A stretch of 64,000 nt of DNA from positions 26,038,806 to 26,102,805 of the forward strand of contig CM067081.1 in assembly GCA_034008185.1 (NCBI GenBank), written 5' to 3'. The notes under the pieces were generated by a model, which searched no databases, was not told where the DNA came from, and saw only the letters and a list, made by a program, of their open reading frames with translations. Source of the DNA: Gorsachius magnificus (lineage: Eukaryota; Chordata; Aves; Pelecaniformes; Ardeidae). Position 1 is the first letter of the stretch; each line of letters begins with the position of its first letter. Below, in pieces: positions 1-10,895 of this stretch. The translations under genes and the position numbers were made by a program.

Positions 1-3000
1 GTTTATCCTCATACTTTGTTCCGCGGAAGAATATTCAGAGCTTTTTAGCTGTCATGCAACCCTTGTAACAAAAGCTGGAGAACCCCCTTAAATTCACTAC
101 AAAAAGGGCTTTAATGAGCATTATATCATTGCCATGTTAACCAACACCATGCCATGGTGATGGGGACAAGTAGGACCACATTCAGTTTTTTAAGCATCCA
201 AACAAACCACTGCAAAAAAGAAATCTAAGCACAAAAGTATTTGTTTGAGGTGAGCACAGGTGCTTGTCCAAAACCCCTGGTAGCTCTTTGCTGCAGCAAG
301 GCCTTGCTTTGCAGATTAGTTGTGGTTATAAATCAAGCATTCCTTTTCATTTTGGCCATACATTCCCCTAGTGTACCTGAAAGTCAATCCAAATTAATTT
401 TGTGCCATGTACTGCTCATTCCCACCACTTCTGTTTAAATTGAAGACTGAAAGATTTTCCATAACTGAAAAAGATATAATGCAATCTTAGATTTCATACA
501 GAGGGGGCGAGGAGGAAAAGAGAACATTTCAAAGATGCTTCTCTTCTACATTTCATAAGAATATAATTAATTGCTCCTTCTCTTAATTTAATACTGTGAC
601 TAATCCTACTAAAAAGGGATTATTTAGAACAAGCAGACAATGCAAGATACATTTTTGTGTCATTCAGCTGTCTTCAGAGAACAAAACTGAAAGCATCAAC
701 AACTTTGTCTAATTTTTTTTTTAGAAGTCATTTTCAAAATGAGTATTTTAGGTCAATGATTCAATTTAAACCCTGTTAAATGGCAAAAAGAAATCTGTGT
801 AATCAGAAATTGCTTTTCTCTGTCAATTCTCTTTACTGAAGTTAAATCCCTTCAGAGACATTTGGAAAGTATTTAAGGATCACAGAATCTTTATCTCAGA
901 CACTCTTTTGTATATACTGTATATACATTTCAGATGTTACTTTATCTTTGTCAGCTCTAATAATAGGAACAATTGGAACATACATAGAAGGCATGATTCT
1001 AAGTTAAATATGATTTTATTCTCTTCATTATGGTGGTATCAAAAATTAAAAGGGGAGGAACAATATCAATAATACACCGAAGAATTATTTAATTATTTAA
1101 GAGAATTACTTCAAACAGTGCTTCCATTAAAAACTTTTCCTATTAAAACCAAAACTCATTAAGTACTCTAGGTTGGAAAATTTGTTCCTTCTATAATTTT
1201 CCCACATTTATGGTTAGCATTAGCAAATGAGGATGCTGCCTCTATAAAAATCATTATAATTATGAAATTTAATTAACTTAGTAAAGCCTTGATTCAGGAA
1301 TATAATTCTATGCTTAATTTTAAGCATCTGACAAGCTACACTGGTTTCAGTGGGATTACTCCTGCATTTGTGTTAAGGATAATTCTGGAATGCTTCTCAC
1401 AGCAACACAGAAGCGGGGATACCTATAGCTAAAACCAGCAAGGTTTTAGAGGGTAATAAAATGAGGCCAGGTGGAGCAGCTCTCTTTGAGATGTTCCCTT
1501 CCTTCGCTTTGTGCCATCATCGAGTCACTGGCTCGGAGCCTGAATTACTCCTCCCCTCCTCCCAGCCAGAGCAGCAGGGCTTTGCCTGGAGCTGCTGCTC
1601 CGTTCTCACCTGCTGCAGCACCTCTGGGGTTCACCCTCTGGGCTCTCCGAGACGGCTCAGTCCGCTCTCGAGCACCACTTAATCTTGCTTGTACGCTTAA
1701 TATTAGTCAATCACTGCATATAGAGGAAACAACGTGGGTAGCTGCCTTCCTTCCTTCCCTCCCAGCTGTGCTCCTATGTGCTGGGCTATAGGATTAGGTT
1801 CCTCTTCCACCTCCTTTGGGCTTTTTGGCTGCAGGTTGCAAAGGGTGGTAGTGGTTTTCTCCACCCAATACAGCTGGGTGTTCGAGGATGGGGGCACGTC
1901 CCCAGTATTGGAAATGCGGGTTTGAAACCCCTCTGGCTGAGGAAGGAGGTGAATCGAGCTCTCCCACTTTCTAGGTGAATGCCCTGAGGACTTGGCTGCA
2001 CCGGAAAGAGAAAAAAAGCAAAATCCCTGCAATGCTCTGTCAGACACCGACCCCAAAAGAGGCCTTGGCACTACGGATCTTTAGTGAAGAAGGTTTAAAT
2101 GTGCACCCAGCCCGGGTGCCTGAAAGCTGTTCTGGATCCATTCTGGATCTCAGTGTCTTACTCAGCTTTTGGTACTGTAGAATGAAACCCCGTGCTCAGG
2201 AGCCTGCTGTTGGGTGACAGCACAAACCTGCCAACACCATCACGTGGAAGCTGCGCAGCCGCCCCCTCCTTCCCAAACTGCATCCACATTGCTCCGCACC
2301 CCGAGAGAGCAGAGGACAAGAGCCGTACATGAGCAAGTTATGCAGCTGGTGACAAGCTGTCGCCCCATTTAATGACACCCTACAGCTGGTCAAGACCCTG
2401 CAACCAGGTAACACATTGCTAAGAACATGTAGGTAAGAATTAAAACAGATATCCTGTCAACACGATGACAGTCATAAGACCACAGGTAGCCAACTGTGGC
2501 CTAGAATTAATGATTGCATTTAAAAATGCTGAGCAGGCTGCTGGCTGCTACTGTGAAAATTAAACTAAATATAAGGCTGTTTGGAGTCTGCACCAGTTTT
2601 GCACTTGGAGCAGTAGAGGGGGCTGTAAGGGGTAGAGTTCATTCTGTTTTGAAGCATGTTTTTCTAAGGAAAAAAGAAAGAGAAAGTCAGGTTTTCTGAC
2701 TTGACCCTATCCTGAGGTAACTATATGTCATCCACTGGAAATAAACTTAGGATATTTTTGATAAATCAATTACAACTTGAATGAAAATACCAATGCAAGG
2801 AACACAAAGCTCCTGATTTAATTGAGATCAAAATCAGGCTCCTTGCTGTTGGTGAGAATTGTACCAACAGCCAACGTTGTCAGCTGACGAGCCTGGTGAG
2901 AGCAACTGTGTGAATGACAGATACAGCCTGCAGGTGCCAACCACAGGCTCTGACTGTCCGACAGAGCTTCTCCACATCTCTAAGAATTCGCGATTACTAG

Positions 3001-3329
3001 CTTAGAAATAACTGTATTATTCACTTTACATAAAACACCAGCAGTGGTGAGACCAAAGTTGAAATCAGGGCTTGCAGATGCCTCAGAAGAAGCAATGGTA
3101 CTCCGTGGGTGGCCTCATCAAACCCAGAAAATCCCACTATGGGTGTCATTTCTCCTGTCTCTGAGACCTCTTCAAATATTTAGACCTTTTAGTATTTTGC
3201 ACATCCGACTTTCATCAGGGAGGAGAGTAACCCACTGTATTCACATTAGGCAGCAACTGGATACAGGACAGTCAATGGATTTTTCTCAAAAAGGATGGGT
3301 GACCCTTAAAATAGATACAGAAAAATAGA

Positions 3330-4900
3330 GGTTGTTCATTTTCCAGCTCCAAAGCAGAATTAAATACTTGGCCCAAATGTGACCCAAATTGGTCTAACCT
3401 GGTCTTAAAAGCCATTTAATATTGGAGGTAAATAACCTCTGCTGCAGATATAGGTTTTTTTTTTCTTTCCATGTGAAAGAAATACAATATTTCTGTAAAA
3501 ATTGTTTATGTATTTGAAGACTATTATGTTTCCTTTAGCCTATTCTTCTTTCTTTTTATTCTTGACTAACCAAACCCAATTTCTTTGGTTTTCTCTAATA
3601 ATTCAGATTTTCTAAACTTCAGTTACTTAAAATGTCTCCATATTGATTGCAAACATTTTAAGGCATGGTCCCCAAAACCAGAATCAATATTCCACCTAGG
3701 ACTGTAAAAGTATGAAGCACGGGAGGATGACTCATTCTTCTGCCTTCCATGAAACAGCTCTGTTACGATACCCCAGACAGGTATTTGCCTGGTTTTGTAA
3801 CAGCATGATACTACTCACACATATTCGGCCTGTGGTTCATCTTGCCTGGCCTTTTTTCCTCACTTTGTTCATTGAATGTTTCCGTCCCAAGCATGGTACG
3901 TCCCTCTTGATGGTTTCTGTGTCTCTTCTTGTTGATTTCAGACAACTCTCCACCATTTGGATGTCAAATCCCTTCTTCCAAAATAATTCCAACTCTCCCT
4001 ACACAGCAGCCATTCACAAATTGTTCAATGTGCTCTCTAGCCTGCCATCAAAGTAATTAATTAAAATTGTGCATAGAAACAGATGTAGGGTGGGTCCCAA
4101 GAGCATCCCATTTGAACTATGTCCTGATTGGACAGTGGATCACTGATCCATTTTGAGAATGATTTTTTTTCCATGTTCCTAGCCCTATTTACCTATTTTA
4201 CTGGCAACAATGACAGGAGAGTCAAGATATATCATGTCTTCTCCTGCTACCCTGTCTATTGGGATGATTACCCTGTCAAAGACAAAGCAGATCGGTTTGC
4301 TCCTGACAAATACATGTTGGCTGTTTCCCATTACATTAGTATTCTGTAGGTTTAAATAATTTATTCTATTTAAATTAGATTATTTAAATTATTTATTCCA
4401 GTATCCTTGCATAAATCTAAGGTTGGCTTCGTCCTGATGTCCTTTCTCTCTCTTTTGAAAACAAGTATTGTGTCTGCTTTTCTTCACTTGCTGGAGATCT
4501 TAAAGATAATCTGCTAGTTCACAGTAGTTTAAGATTAATTTCATGATTTCCTAACAATTTGTGTAACCTAATTTATTGAAATATTCTTTAAGATGTTATT
4601 TCCTTTTTATAGTCTAAACTCCTGTCCTCTGGTTAAAACTCTGCTAACTTATTGATAACTACTATTAACTTTTTGTGAAGACCAACAAAAAATGCAACTT
4701 CCCCTGCCATCTGTTATTTGCTTTTCTTTCCTTTTTGTTTTTCCTCTTGCTTTGTATGCATTTATAAAACCTTATCCTGGTTCTAATTCTTGTCATGCGG
4801 TAGTCATCCTGACGTTGGTTCTTCACGCCATCCCTTATAATTATTGATGGTAATGTTTTTAGATGATTTCTTTTCAATTTCTATGGCATTAAAGAGTTCC
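3330..4900 (-). mobile_element. Ancient CR1 LINE fragment, reverse-transcriptase region
   Basis: Read on the minus strand, this segment follows the order of the amniote CR1 reverse-transcriptase region across about 1.5 kb. Recognisable landmarks on the plus strand are TTGTTGATTTCAGAC near 3935, the decayed complement of the Phe-Ala-Asp-Asp catalytic box near 4008-4022, GTCAAGATATATCATGTCT near 4220, CTGACAAATACATGTTGGCT near 4302, and TGAAGACCAACAAAAAATGC near 4676. No frame stays open and the catalytic box now reads Phe-Val-Asn-Gly, so the copy is dead. The divergence suggests an insertion much older than the other CR1 copies in the window. Boundaries are approximate and the subfamily is not assigned. 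It sits in a TRMT9B intron in the same orientation as the gene. Confidence 0.78.
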
Positions 4901-4969
4901 TGATGCTGTCATACCAGTCCTCATTATATTCTGCTTTCCACTGGGACAGGTTGCTTGTTGTGCCTTTAA

Positions 4970-5118
4970 TATTGCTTAGAGGCATGGTTTAGTTGCTTAG
5001 GGACGTGGTTTACTGCTTAGGGACATGGTTTAGTGGTGGCATGGCAGTGGTAGGTCAACGGTTGGACTTGATGATCTTAAAGGTCTTCTCCAACCTAAAC
5101 AATTCTATGATTCTATGA
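4970..5118 (+). mobile_element. CR1 LINE 3' end
   Basis: This is a 5'-truncated CR1 3' UTR. It has the typical order TTGGACTTGATGATCTTAAAGG, then TCTCCAACCTAAAC, then the terminal ATTCTATGATTCTATGA units. It resembles the 3' end of the copy at 39797-40085, so both probably belong to the same subfamily. It contains no coding capacity and lies in a TRMT9B intron, antisense to the gene. The left boundary is blurred by a local tandem repeat. Confidence 0.9.
4974..5034 (+). repeat. Three tandem 20-21 bp units inside a CR1 3' UTR
   Basis: Three consecutive units begin with GCTTAG and end with GTGGTTTA or ATGGTTTAGT: 4974-4994, 4995-5014 and 5015-5034. They differ by a few substitutions. The same segment occurs once in the related CR1 copy near 40000 (CATGGTTTAGT), so this copy was locally expanded. 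Confidence 0.85.
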
Positions 5119-6576
5119 ATGTAATTTTCTGACCATAGTGCCTTTTTGTTGGAAAAAGTTAAAAAACTGTTAGAATGTAATCCCGATTGATCCTTGGGAA
5201 AAATAGAACTTAGAAGAACTGGCAGGTAGTGACGATGTACCTATCCGACAAAACTCAGTGTTACGTGGAAGTAACCAAGGTTGCACAGAAACATGAGGTT
5301 TCTTTACGGGGTAAAGAAACTGTGTCATGATGGCATTGCAATGCTGTGCCCATATTAATTGACACAACAGTGCAATATGACTACACTGATATGATCTGAC
5401 ACTAACACTTGATTTCTTCTTGCTCAGCATCTCATTGAATTTTACTGTAGAGACAGAACCTTCTTGTATAGTAAGGAAACTTTCCTGGACCTTTTATTTG
5501 GACTTCCTTTTTTCCCCAAGAGACTCTTCCACCTTGTCAACTTTAAGAATTATACTATTTGCAATGATGCAGACCATTTTTCTCAGACAGTGTAAATTAG
5601 AGGACTAGACAGGTTTACGTCCCTTAGGTTTCCCTCACTTTCTCTGTTAAATTGCCATATGACTAAAAGATCACAGATTAAAGCAAAGTTAATTTTCACA
5701 TATTGGTATTAACACCAAGGAAAGCCATTTGATGCTCTTCACTGCGGGAACCCTTTTTTTCCCACTGGGATGAAGAGTCTGATGGGTTATTTCAGTAATA
5801 GAACATAACTTCACTGACTTGAGTATCTGACTCCTAATAGAATAGGAAAATGTGCTATTTTCACTTTTGCACTTGGAGGAAAGAAATTACTTATCTAAAT
5901 TAATAGAAAAAAGCTTCTTTTTATCCCTTGCCCATCTTAGAGTAGAAGAGCTCAGCATACATAAGATTTTATCAACACAGAACATGACCTTTCCATACAA
6001 AGGAGAAAGCCACCATGACAGAGGTAAAGTCATGGATTCCTTAGCCAAAGTGGAAACATGAGTGCCAGTCCTCTTTCCATTACTGCAAGTGGCAGAAATC
6101 CTACTTAATTCAAGAATACAGGAATGGCTTCATCATGCTAACACTAACAAAGCCATCAGTATATGGCAAAGGGGATGATTTCTGTTGTTAGGTGATATAA
6201 AATCTCAAATAAAATTATGCTATGAATACACTGGGAGGGTGAGTGTGATTTCTGAAGGCAGTGAAAACATTGTGAAGCGAATTGCATACTCAAGAAGCAA
6301 ATTCATCTCCTTGAACAGCAAGTTAAGCATTTCAAAGCAGCACATTCTAAACTTTTGCTGATGTATCGTGTCTTGTTTCTTGTCAGTATAGGTTATTCCA
6401 TTCATGGAACTGGCAAGAATCCTTTATATATATGTATACATAGTAGGTGTTGAGTACAAGAAAAAATCAAGTTAGGCTTGACACTCCTGCCAATATTTCC
6501 TACTAGAGACCTGGCTTTAGAACTTGCCTCCTTTGACAATCTTGTGAAGATTAAGAGAACACATGCTTACCCGAAC

Positions 6577-6612
6577 TATAGTATATATGTACTAGACTAG
6601 TATTATACTATA
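6577..6612. repeat. AT-rich imperfect inverted repeat (potential hairpin)
   Basis: The left arm is 6577-6595 (TATAGTATATATGTACTAG), followed by one A and then a right arm at 6597-6612 (CTAGTATTATACTATA). The right arm is the reverse complement of the left arm except for a 3-base gap. The sequence continues with further TATA/TACTAG motifs. It lies in an intron and no gene is attached to it. It may be AT-rich simple-sequence DNA prone to cruciform formation. Confidence 0.7.
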
Positions 6613-7881
6613 TACTAGAATATATATTAATCCAACATATTATTTGAAGCTTTATAATGCAGCTGAACCATATGTTTCAGTAATAATAAAGAACCATGAT
6701 CATTACTATGGTTCATGCATGATCTGTGATGGTAAAGGCTATAACAAATAACTTTGTAATTTGCAGCCAAATTACAGTCCATAACCATGCAGTTCTACCT
6801 GTTGCCCAAGGGTCCTTCTGATTCCTCACCGATTCTAGCTTCTCGCACATCACAGAGATGTGAGGGATTACCATTTCACTTTGATTTAACAAGGCTTGGA
6901 GACCTTCACACTTCTTTGGTTGAGAAAAGGGAAATCAAGTTTGCTGAGCACTGCAATTTGTTTTATTTACAGTACTTTCCAACTTCTAATTGGTGTAAGC
7001 CTAATACCTAACTTATAAAAGGTGGTTGAGTGCTTTCAAGACTCCCCAAACAAAGGAACCCTCAAAATTTAAAAGAGAAATAAGTAAAGGCTAAAGCTAT
7101 CATTCAAAGTCTGCTTTAAAAGTGGAAAAGACGGGTATTTCCTCCATCATTAAGCTACACTGAAAAAGGCAACTAAACAAACAGGAAAAATCTTATAAGA
7201 AATGAAACCTGAGGTTATTTGATGAACATTTTGAGGCAGGAGTGCCACTGAAACAAGCACTTCTGCTTGCTTTGTCGTCGGCTCCTTGTGCTTTCTCTGC
7301 ATCATTCCCTGCCTTTGCTGACACCGGTCTGTCTGCAGTGAAGCAACGGGCAACTGATTTGGCTAAAAGCAACCTTTCTTTTTGCTGGTTACTTTCCAGG
7401 TGGATCAGTGTCATGGTCACCCTCATCAGCACAGAAATGGTTGTGTTGGCCGACAAACCATGGAGCATGGAAGTAAAAAACAGCGTTTGGAAAGGTGCAG
7501 GAGGATTTAATACTGAGCTTCAAATACGCTCTGTGTTCCTTAAGCAAGTTTTGTTGTATTTTCCTCCTGATAGAGCCAACATTTCAAATTTCTGCCATGT
7601 AATAAGGCAAAAATAAGGCTCTCCTTTCCTGTGTTGCACATTGTACATTAGTTGTGCTTGGACCAGAATAGAACAGCTCACGTCTGTGTGACTTACTAAT
7701 TTTGCAGTTTTTCACTGAGTTTGCAATAATATACATTTCTTGTGTTACTGTAGATCTACCTGATCCACAAAACCCAAAATATTCTGTTGGTCACTGAAAA
7801 AAACCCAAACCGAAAAGGGACTAAATGCTTTAGACCCTTTAAAGGTCTGGCCTATAGACACTGGCAGTGCGCAGAGCTTAC

Positions 7882-8055
7882 CAGCAATGGACAGGACAGC
7901 ATCAAAGCACTCGCTTCGGTAAGGCAGGTATAAGCTATGGCACACCATTACTTCATGGCCTTCATTTCGCGCCGATTCCACCAACGGGAAACAGTAGTCG
8001 CAACCCAGTTTATAGACTTGAGAATTGATGTGAAGGTATTTGCCATTTCCACAGC
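7882..8055 (-). CDS. TRMT9B: TRMT9B coding exon 2 (SAM-binding half of methyltransferase domain)
   Basis: This 174-base exon encodes Gly52 (second and third bases) to Ala109 plus the first base of codon 110. It is bounded by an acceptor with a strong pyrimidine tract (TTTCTTCAG) and a GTAAGC donor, with phase 1 on both sides. It completes the SAM-binding motif I (Asp50-Ile-Gly-Cys-Gly-Asn-Gly-Lys57) that begins in exon 1, continues with the acidic loop Gly69-Cys-Asp71-Tyr-Cys, then Cys90-His91 to Leu95-Pro96 and Phe102-Asp103-Ala. The arrangement is that of the Trm9/ALKBH8 family, which methylates modified wobble uridines of tRNA. The Gly-Cys-Asp-Tyr-Cys and Pro-Leu-Val-Glu segments favour TRMT9B over ALKBH8. 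Position 91 is Asp in the human and yeast relatives as I recall them, so His is unusual. Longer open frames across this locus are only read-through into the introns. Confidence 0.92.
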
Positions 8056-8562
8056 CTGAAGAAATAATGAGGAGGAGAAAGAAAGGCGGACATTTGGTGT
8101 CTGTACAAAAGAGAATGTATTCCTGACAGAAGCCATGATGTACGCCCTTGACTGGCCTAATAGCTTGAAATTCTCCACCCATTTTAAAGGAGATGATACA
8201 ATTGCAGTGGAATTCAGGTTATTTTTTACCATCACAGTACAATGAGCACAGACTGCTCCTTTCTGTCTAGCAAGCTCTCTGCTGCATGACAGGAGGTGTT
8301 CAAGTGGGATTGCTAGAGAGCATTTACCTTGGCCTTCCCACCGCATACAGAATCAAAAATATTTATGGTAATGATGCTACTGCAATTCTGCTTGTAATAG
8401 ACTCAAAATGCTAAGTGAAAGCATCATGTAGTGGGAGCGCAGGGCTGAATTATTCCTGTGTATTGAAATGCTCATAGATAAACTAGACTGCTAAGTAATT
8501 AAGTCACTATTAGACCAAACCATTAAATCCATTGTTTGCTGTTTTAACTGCTGCTAATTGCT

Positions 8563-8576
8563 GTCACCATGACAAC
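8563..8576. promoter_or_regulatory. X-box-like motif (possible RFX site)
   Basis: GTCACCATGACAAC is an imperfect palindrome with a two-base AT spacer. It matches the RFX X-box form GTNRCC-N2-RGYAAC except for one position in the right half. It lies about 500 bases upstream of TRMT9B coding exon 2, within the intron. Motif matching alone does not show function. Confidence 0.25.
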
Positions 8577-10138
8577 AGTGGGGTTTCTTTTTCTGGTATC
8601 TCCGCGCAGTTTCCTTTTCATAATGGAGCCTGCAACACGGAAATTTACATCTTCCCAAATTGAAATACTTCTTGTGTTGAAATAAAGGCAAACATCTTTA
8701 GACAGGAACAATTTTAATGTCAGCAGTAAAGCGGATCTTATCTAAATTTTCCATAATTTGTCTGCAGAATTATCTGGGTCTTAACACAAAGTGTATTTTA
8801 AAGTAGATTATTAGTTTTAAAAACTTGCCTTCTCACTTGCATCATAAAAATCATAGTTCAGATTAAGAACAGGGAGGTAAATGCGTCGGGCTAGCATAAT
8901 ATCCTGTACCTTGTGCAGACTGTAGTTCACATCCTGTTTATGGCTACTCTTACATCAAACATTAAGCTTGGGTCAGAGCCCAGATTTTATCTCTAATTCT
9001 TTTTTTTTTTTAAATTATAGTTATTTTGGAGCCTTCCAAGTATTTAAGTCCCTATATTTAGGTTTCAGACATCCCATAGCACCTATTCTGAAACCCTGCG
9101 TGGGTCCTGATGCTCAGTAAGGAGCCTCCCAGCCCCATCAATCTGTTCTGCCATTTGAATGGGAGATGAATCATTGATGGGCTGCAGATAGAAGTCTGCT
9201 CCTAACTGCTTGTCTAATATTAACTGCTGATCCCATCTCCAAGGAATGAAGGAAAGATATCCAGAGAAAAGCTGGAGCTCTCTCAGTCCTTCCCATGCCT
9301 GACTTTGGCACCAGCTGAGAAGAGGTGCCGTGAAACAGTGCCAGCGCTTGGCTAACATTAGGTTCTATTTTCCAAGGAGACAGAGCAGAAAGAGGACTAC
9401 CCTGAAGCTCTGACTGGAAGAGAACTCCAGGACTTTTTCTGCTTTACACTTTTGGAGGGAAAAGCTCCAGTATAAGCCAAACAACAGTGACTAAATACAT
9501 TTCCTCTAATCCGACACCAGAGGCTGCTTCCCAGGGATGGAGGGGCAGGGGACAGCCCTGCAGGTAGCCTCCTCTCCAGTGCCGTGGCATCACTCTTGGT
9601 AATTGCATCTCGCACGAAACTTGTCTCTGGCCACGGACACCGTGAGAGTGTGCAGCAGCCTCTGCAGGCCAAAGCGCAGGAGCCAAGTCTGAGCTGAAAT
9701 TATGGTGTTAAACAAAGTCCAAAGTCTGTGACATCAGTAAAAATTCAATGTGCTGGTTCTTTGTATATGATTTATTTATTCACATCGAAAACACTGCAAA
9801 ATCTGCCACGATCTAGTAAGAATATAGCGCCCAGCACTTAGAATGCGATAAACTGGGAAAAGTATACGGTGAAGTTTGAATGACACCCCAAAAAGTTAGT
9901 GTGATTAGCCCCACCCTTAGTGATTTTTCTCTTTCATACATGTTCCCATACTATAGTGAGGAAACTACACGTATGTGTCACTGTAAAGGATTACAGGTCC
10001 AAAAAATATTTAGAATTCTAGCCTAAACATGTAGAAATGACGAGTTAATGTCCATTATTTCATTTGGGCAATCAGCGTGTATCCACTTCTGGTGCAAGGG
10101 GCTGAAGCCAGTACGGAGGCTTCCCTCGTACCATTTAG

Positions 10139-10298
10139 ACATTCCCATCCCCATTCCTGGAAACATTCAATACCAGGTTGGACAGGGCTCTGAGCAACCT
10201 GATCTAGTTAGCGGTGTCCCTGCTCACTGCAGGGGGGTTGGACTAGCTGACCCCTAGGGGTCCCTTCCAACCCAAAACATTCTATGATTCTATGATTC
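10139..10298 (+). mobile_element. CR1 LINE 3' end
   Basis: This is a short 5'-truncated copy. It keeps the last codons of CR1 ORF2 (CCTGGAAACATTCAATACCAGG), then CTGAGCAACCTGATCTAGTT, a GGACTAG segment, CCCTTCCAACCC and two terminal ATTCTATG units. The 3' part is nearly identical in layout to the copy ending at 22073, so they share a subfamily. It is antisense to TRMT9B, within the intron between coding exons 1 and 2. Confidence 0.93.
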
Positions 10299-10697
10299 TC
10301 AAACTTTTGGGGAATCAAAAACTGTCACACATTGTTCCCCAAAGCACTCAGGACAGCGTCATGGTACGTGCTTCAAACTGGCCACACACAACACATGTAA
10401 GAGCTAATCAAGATTTCAAATTCCAGAATTATCATACCAATACACAACATTAGCATCCAGTAAGGACATCTTAATAAATTTAGCTCCAGTTTAGTGCTTC
10501 AGTTTAGTTGGCCTACTGGATACTGGGAAAAGTCAAATTGTGGAGCGAGTAGGAGGCAAATTTGATAGTCAGTCTGGCCATTTTGACTCCCCAGTTTGAT
10601 TCACAAGCTCCAAACTCTTCTGCCACGAATATTGCTTGATAGAAAGAGAGGATGTACTTAGCCTGCCATTAGCAATGTGATAAACAACCCCACTCAC

Positions 10698-10851
10698 CAA
10701 TATCAGCAATCAGGCTGCCTGGTTCCTGCTCTGAAATGAACTGCTGCACCTTTGGCCATGCCTTGTAGCGTGCGTCATTGAAGTAAGGAGCAATTTTCTC
10801 ATATACGCTATGAACGTGGTCCCTCTCGAGTTGGTTTGCCTCCTTCTCCAT
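10698..10851 (-). CDS. TRMT9B: TRMT9B coding exon 1 (start codon and N-terminus)
   Basis: This exon encodes residues 1 to 51 and the first base of Gly52 of a tRNA methyltransferase 9-like protein. The product begins Met-Glu-Lys-Glu-Ala-Asn-Gln-Leu-Glu, then His13-Val-His-Ser-Val-Tyr, Tyr29-Lys-Ala-Trp-Pro-Lys-Val and Pro44-Gly-Ser-Leu-Ile-Ala-Asp-Ile, the first part of SAM-binding motif I. This order matches vertebrate TRMT9B closely. The ATG at 10851 has a good Kozak context (G at -3, G at +4); a frame extending three codons further upstream would need a TTG start and is rejected. The donor is GTGAGT (phase 1), and the next base triplet joins exactly to exon 2 at 8055. The rest of the protein, including the C-terminal half of the methyltransferase fold, is outside the window. 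The family acts on tRNA wobble uridines; activity of TRMT9B itself is less well defined than that of ALKBH8. Confidence 0.93.
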
Positions 10852-10895
10852 CACACCCAAGGCCAGGCCAACTCACTGAAGGCAGCGCAACTGTC
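10852..10895 (-). other. TRMT9B: TRMT9B 5' UTR portion of coding exon 1
   Basis: A strong acceptor (pyrimidine-rich run ending TTTCTCTAG) is immediately followed on the minus strand by GACAGTTGCGC and 44 bases of untranslated sequence before the ATG. An acceptor at this place means the gene has at least one more non-coding exon upstream, at higher coordinates. Confidence 0.8.

Larger units (their letters stand above)
1..7881 (-). other. TRMT9B: TRMT9B intron after coding exon 2 (partial, continues left of the window)
   Basis: This stretch follows the GTAAGC donor of coding exon 2 on the minus strand. The methyltransferase domain should continue with a Val-Ile-His-His-Phe-like motif, and I saw no minus-strand segment encoding it, so the next exon is inferred to lie beyond position 1. 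The interval is AT-rich and holds an ancient CR1 (3330-4900), a younger CR1 3' end (4970-5118) and an AT-rich hairpin (6577-6612). The short open frames scattered through it have no recognisable domain or codon pattern and are taken as chance. A small exon or regulatory element could be missed by eye. Confidence 0.7.
8056..10697 (-). other. TRMT9B: TRMT9B intron between coding exons 1 and 2
   Basis: This 2.6 kb intron begins with GTGAGT next to 10698 and ends with a pyrimidine-rich TTCTTCAG next to 8055. It carries a CR1 3' end at 10139-10298 and an RFX-type X-box-like motif at 8563-8576. The minus-strand open segment at 9083-9686 and those around it show no recognisable domain. No other gene is seen. 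Confidence 0.85.

Noticed and set aside
7745..8346. Longer open frames around TRMT9B coding exon 2
   Set aside because: Only 7882-8055 in one frame matches the family, and it is bounded by proper splice sites; the rest is intronic read-through and a shadow frame.
7882..10851. ALKBH8 as identity of the two exons
   Set aside because: The methyltransferase domain of ALKBH8 is related, but the N-terminal start, Lys-Ala-Trp-Pro, Pro-Gly-Ser-Leu-Ile and Gly-Cys-Asp-Tyr-Cys segments fit TRMT9B better, and a start Met directly before the domain excludes the ALKBH8 layout.
10852..10860. Upstream start giving three extra N-terminal residues
   Set aside because: It would need a TTG initiator, while the ATG at 10851 has a good Kozak context and matches the family start.
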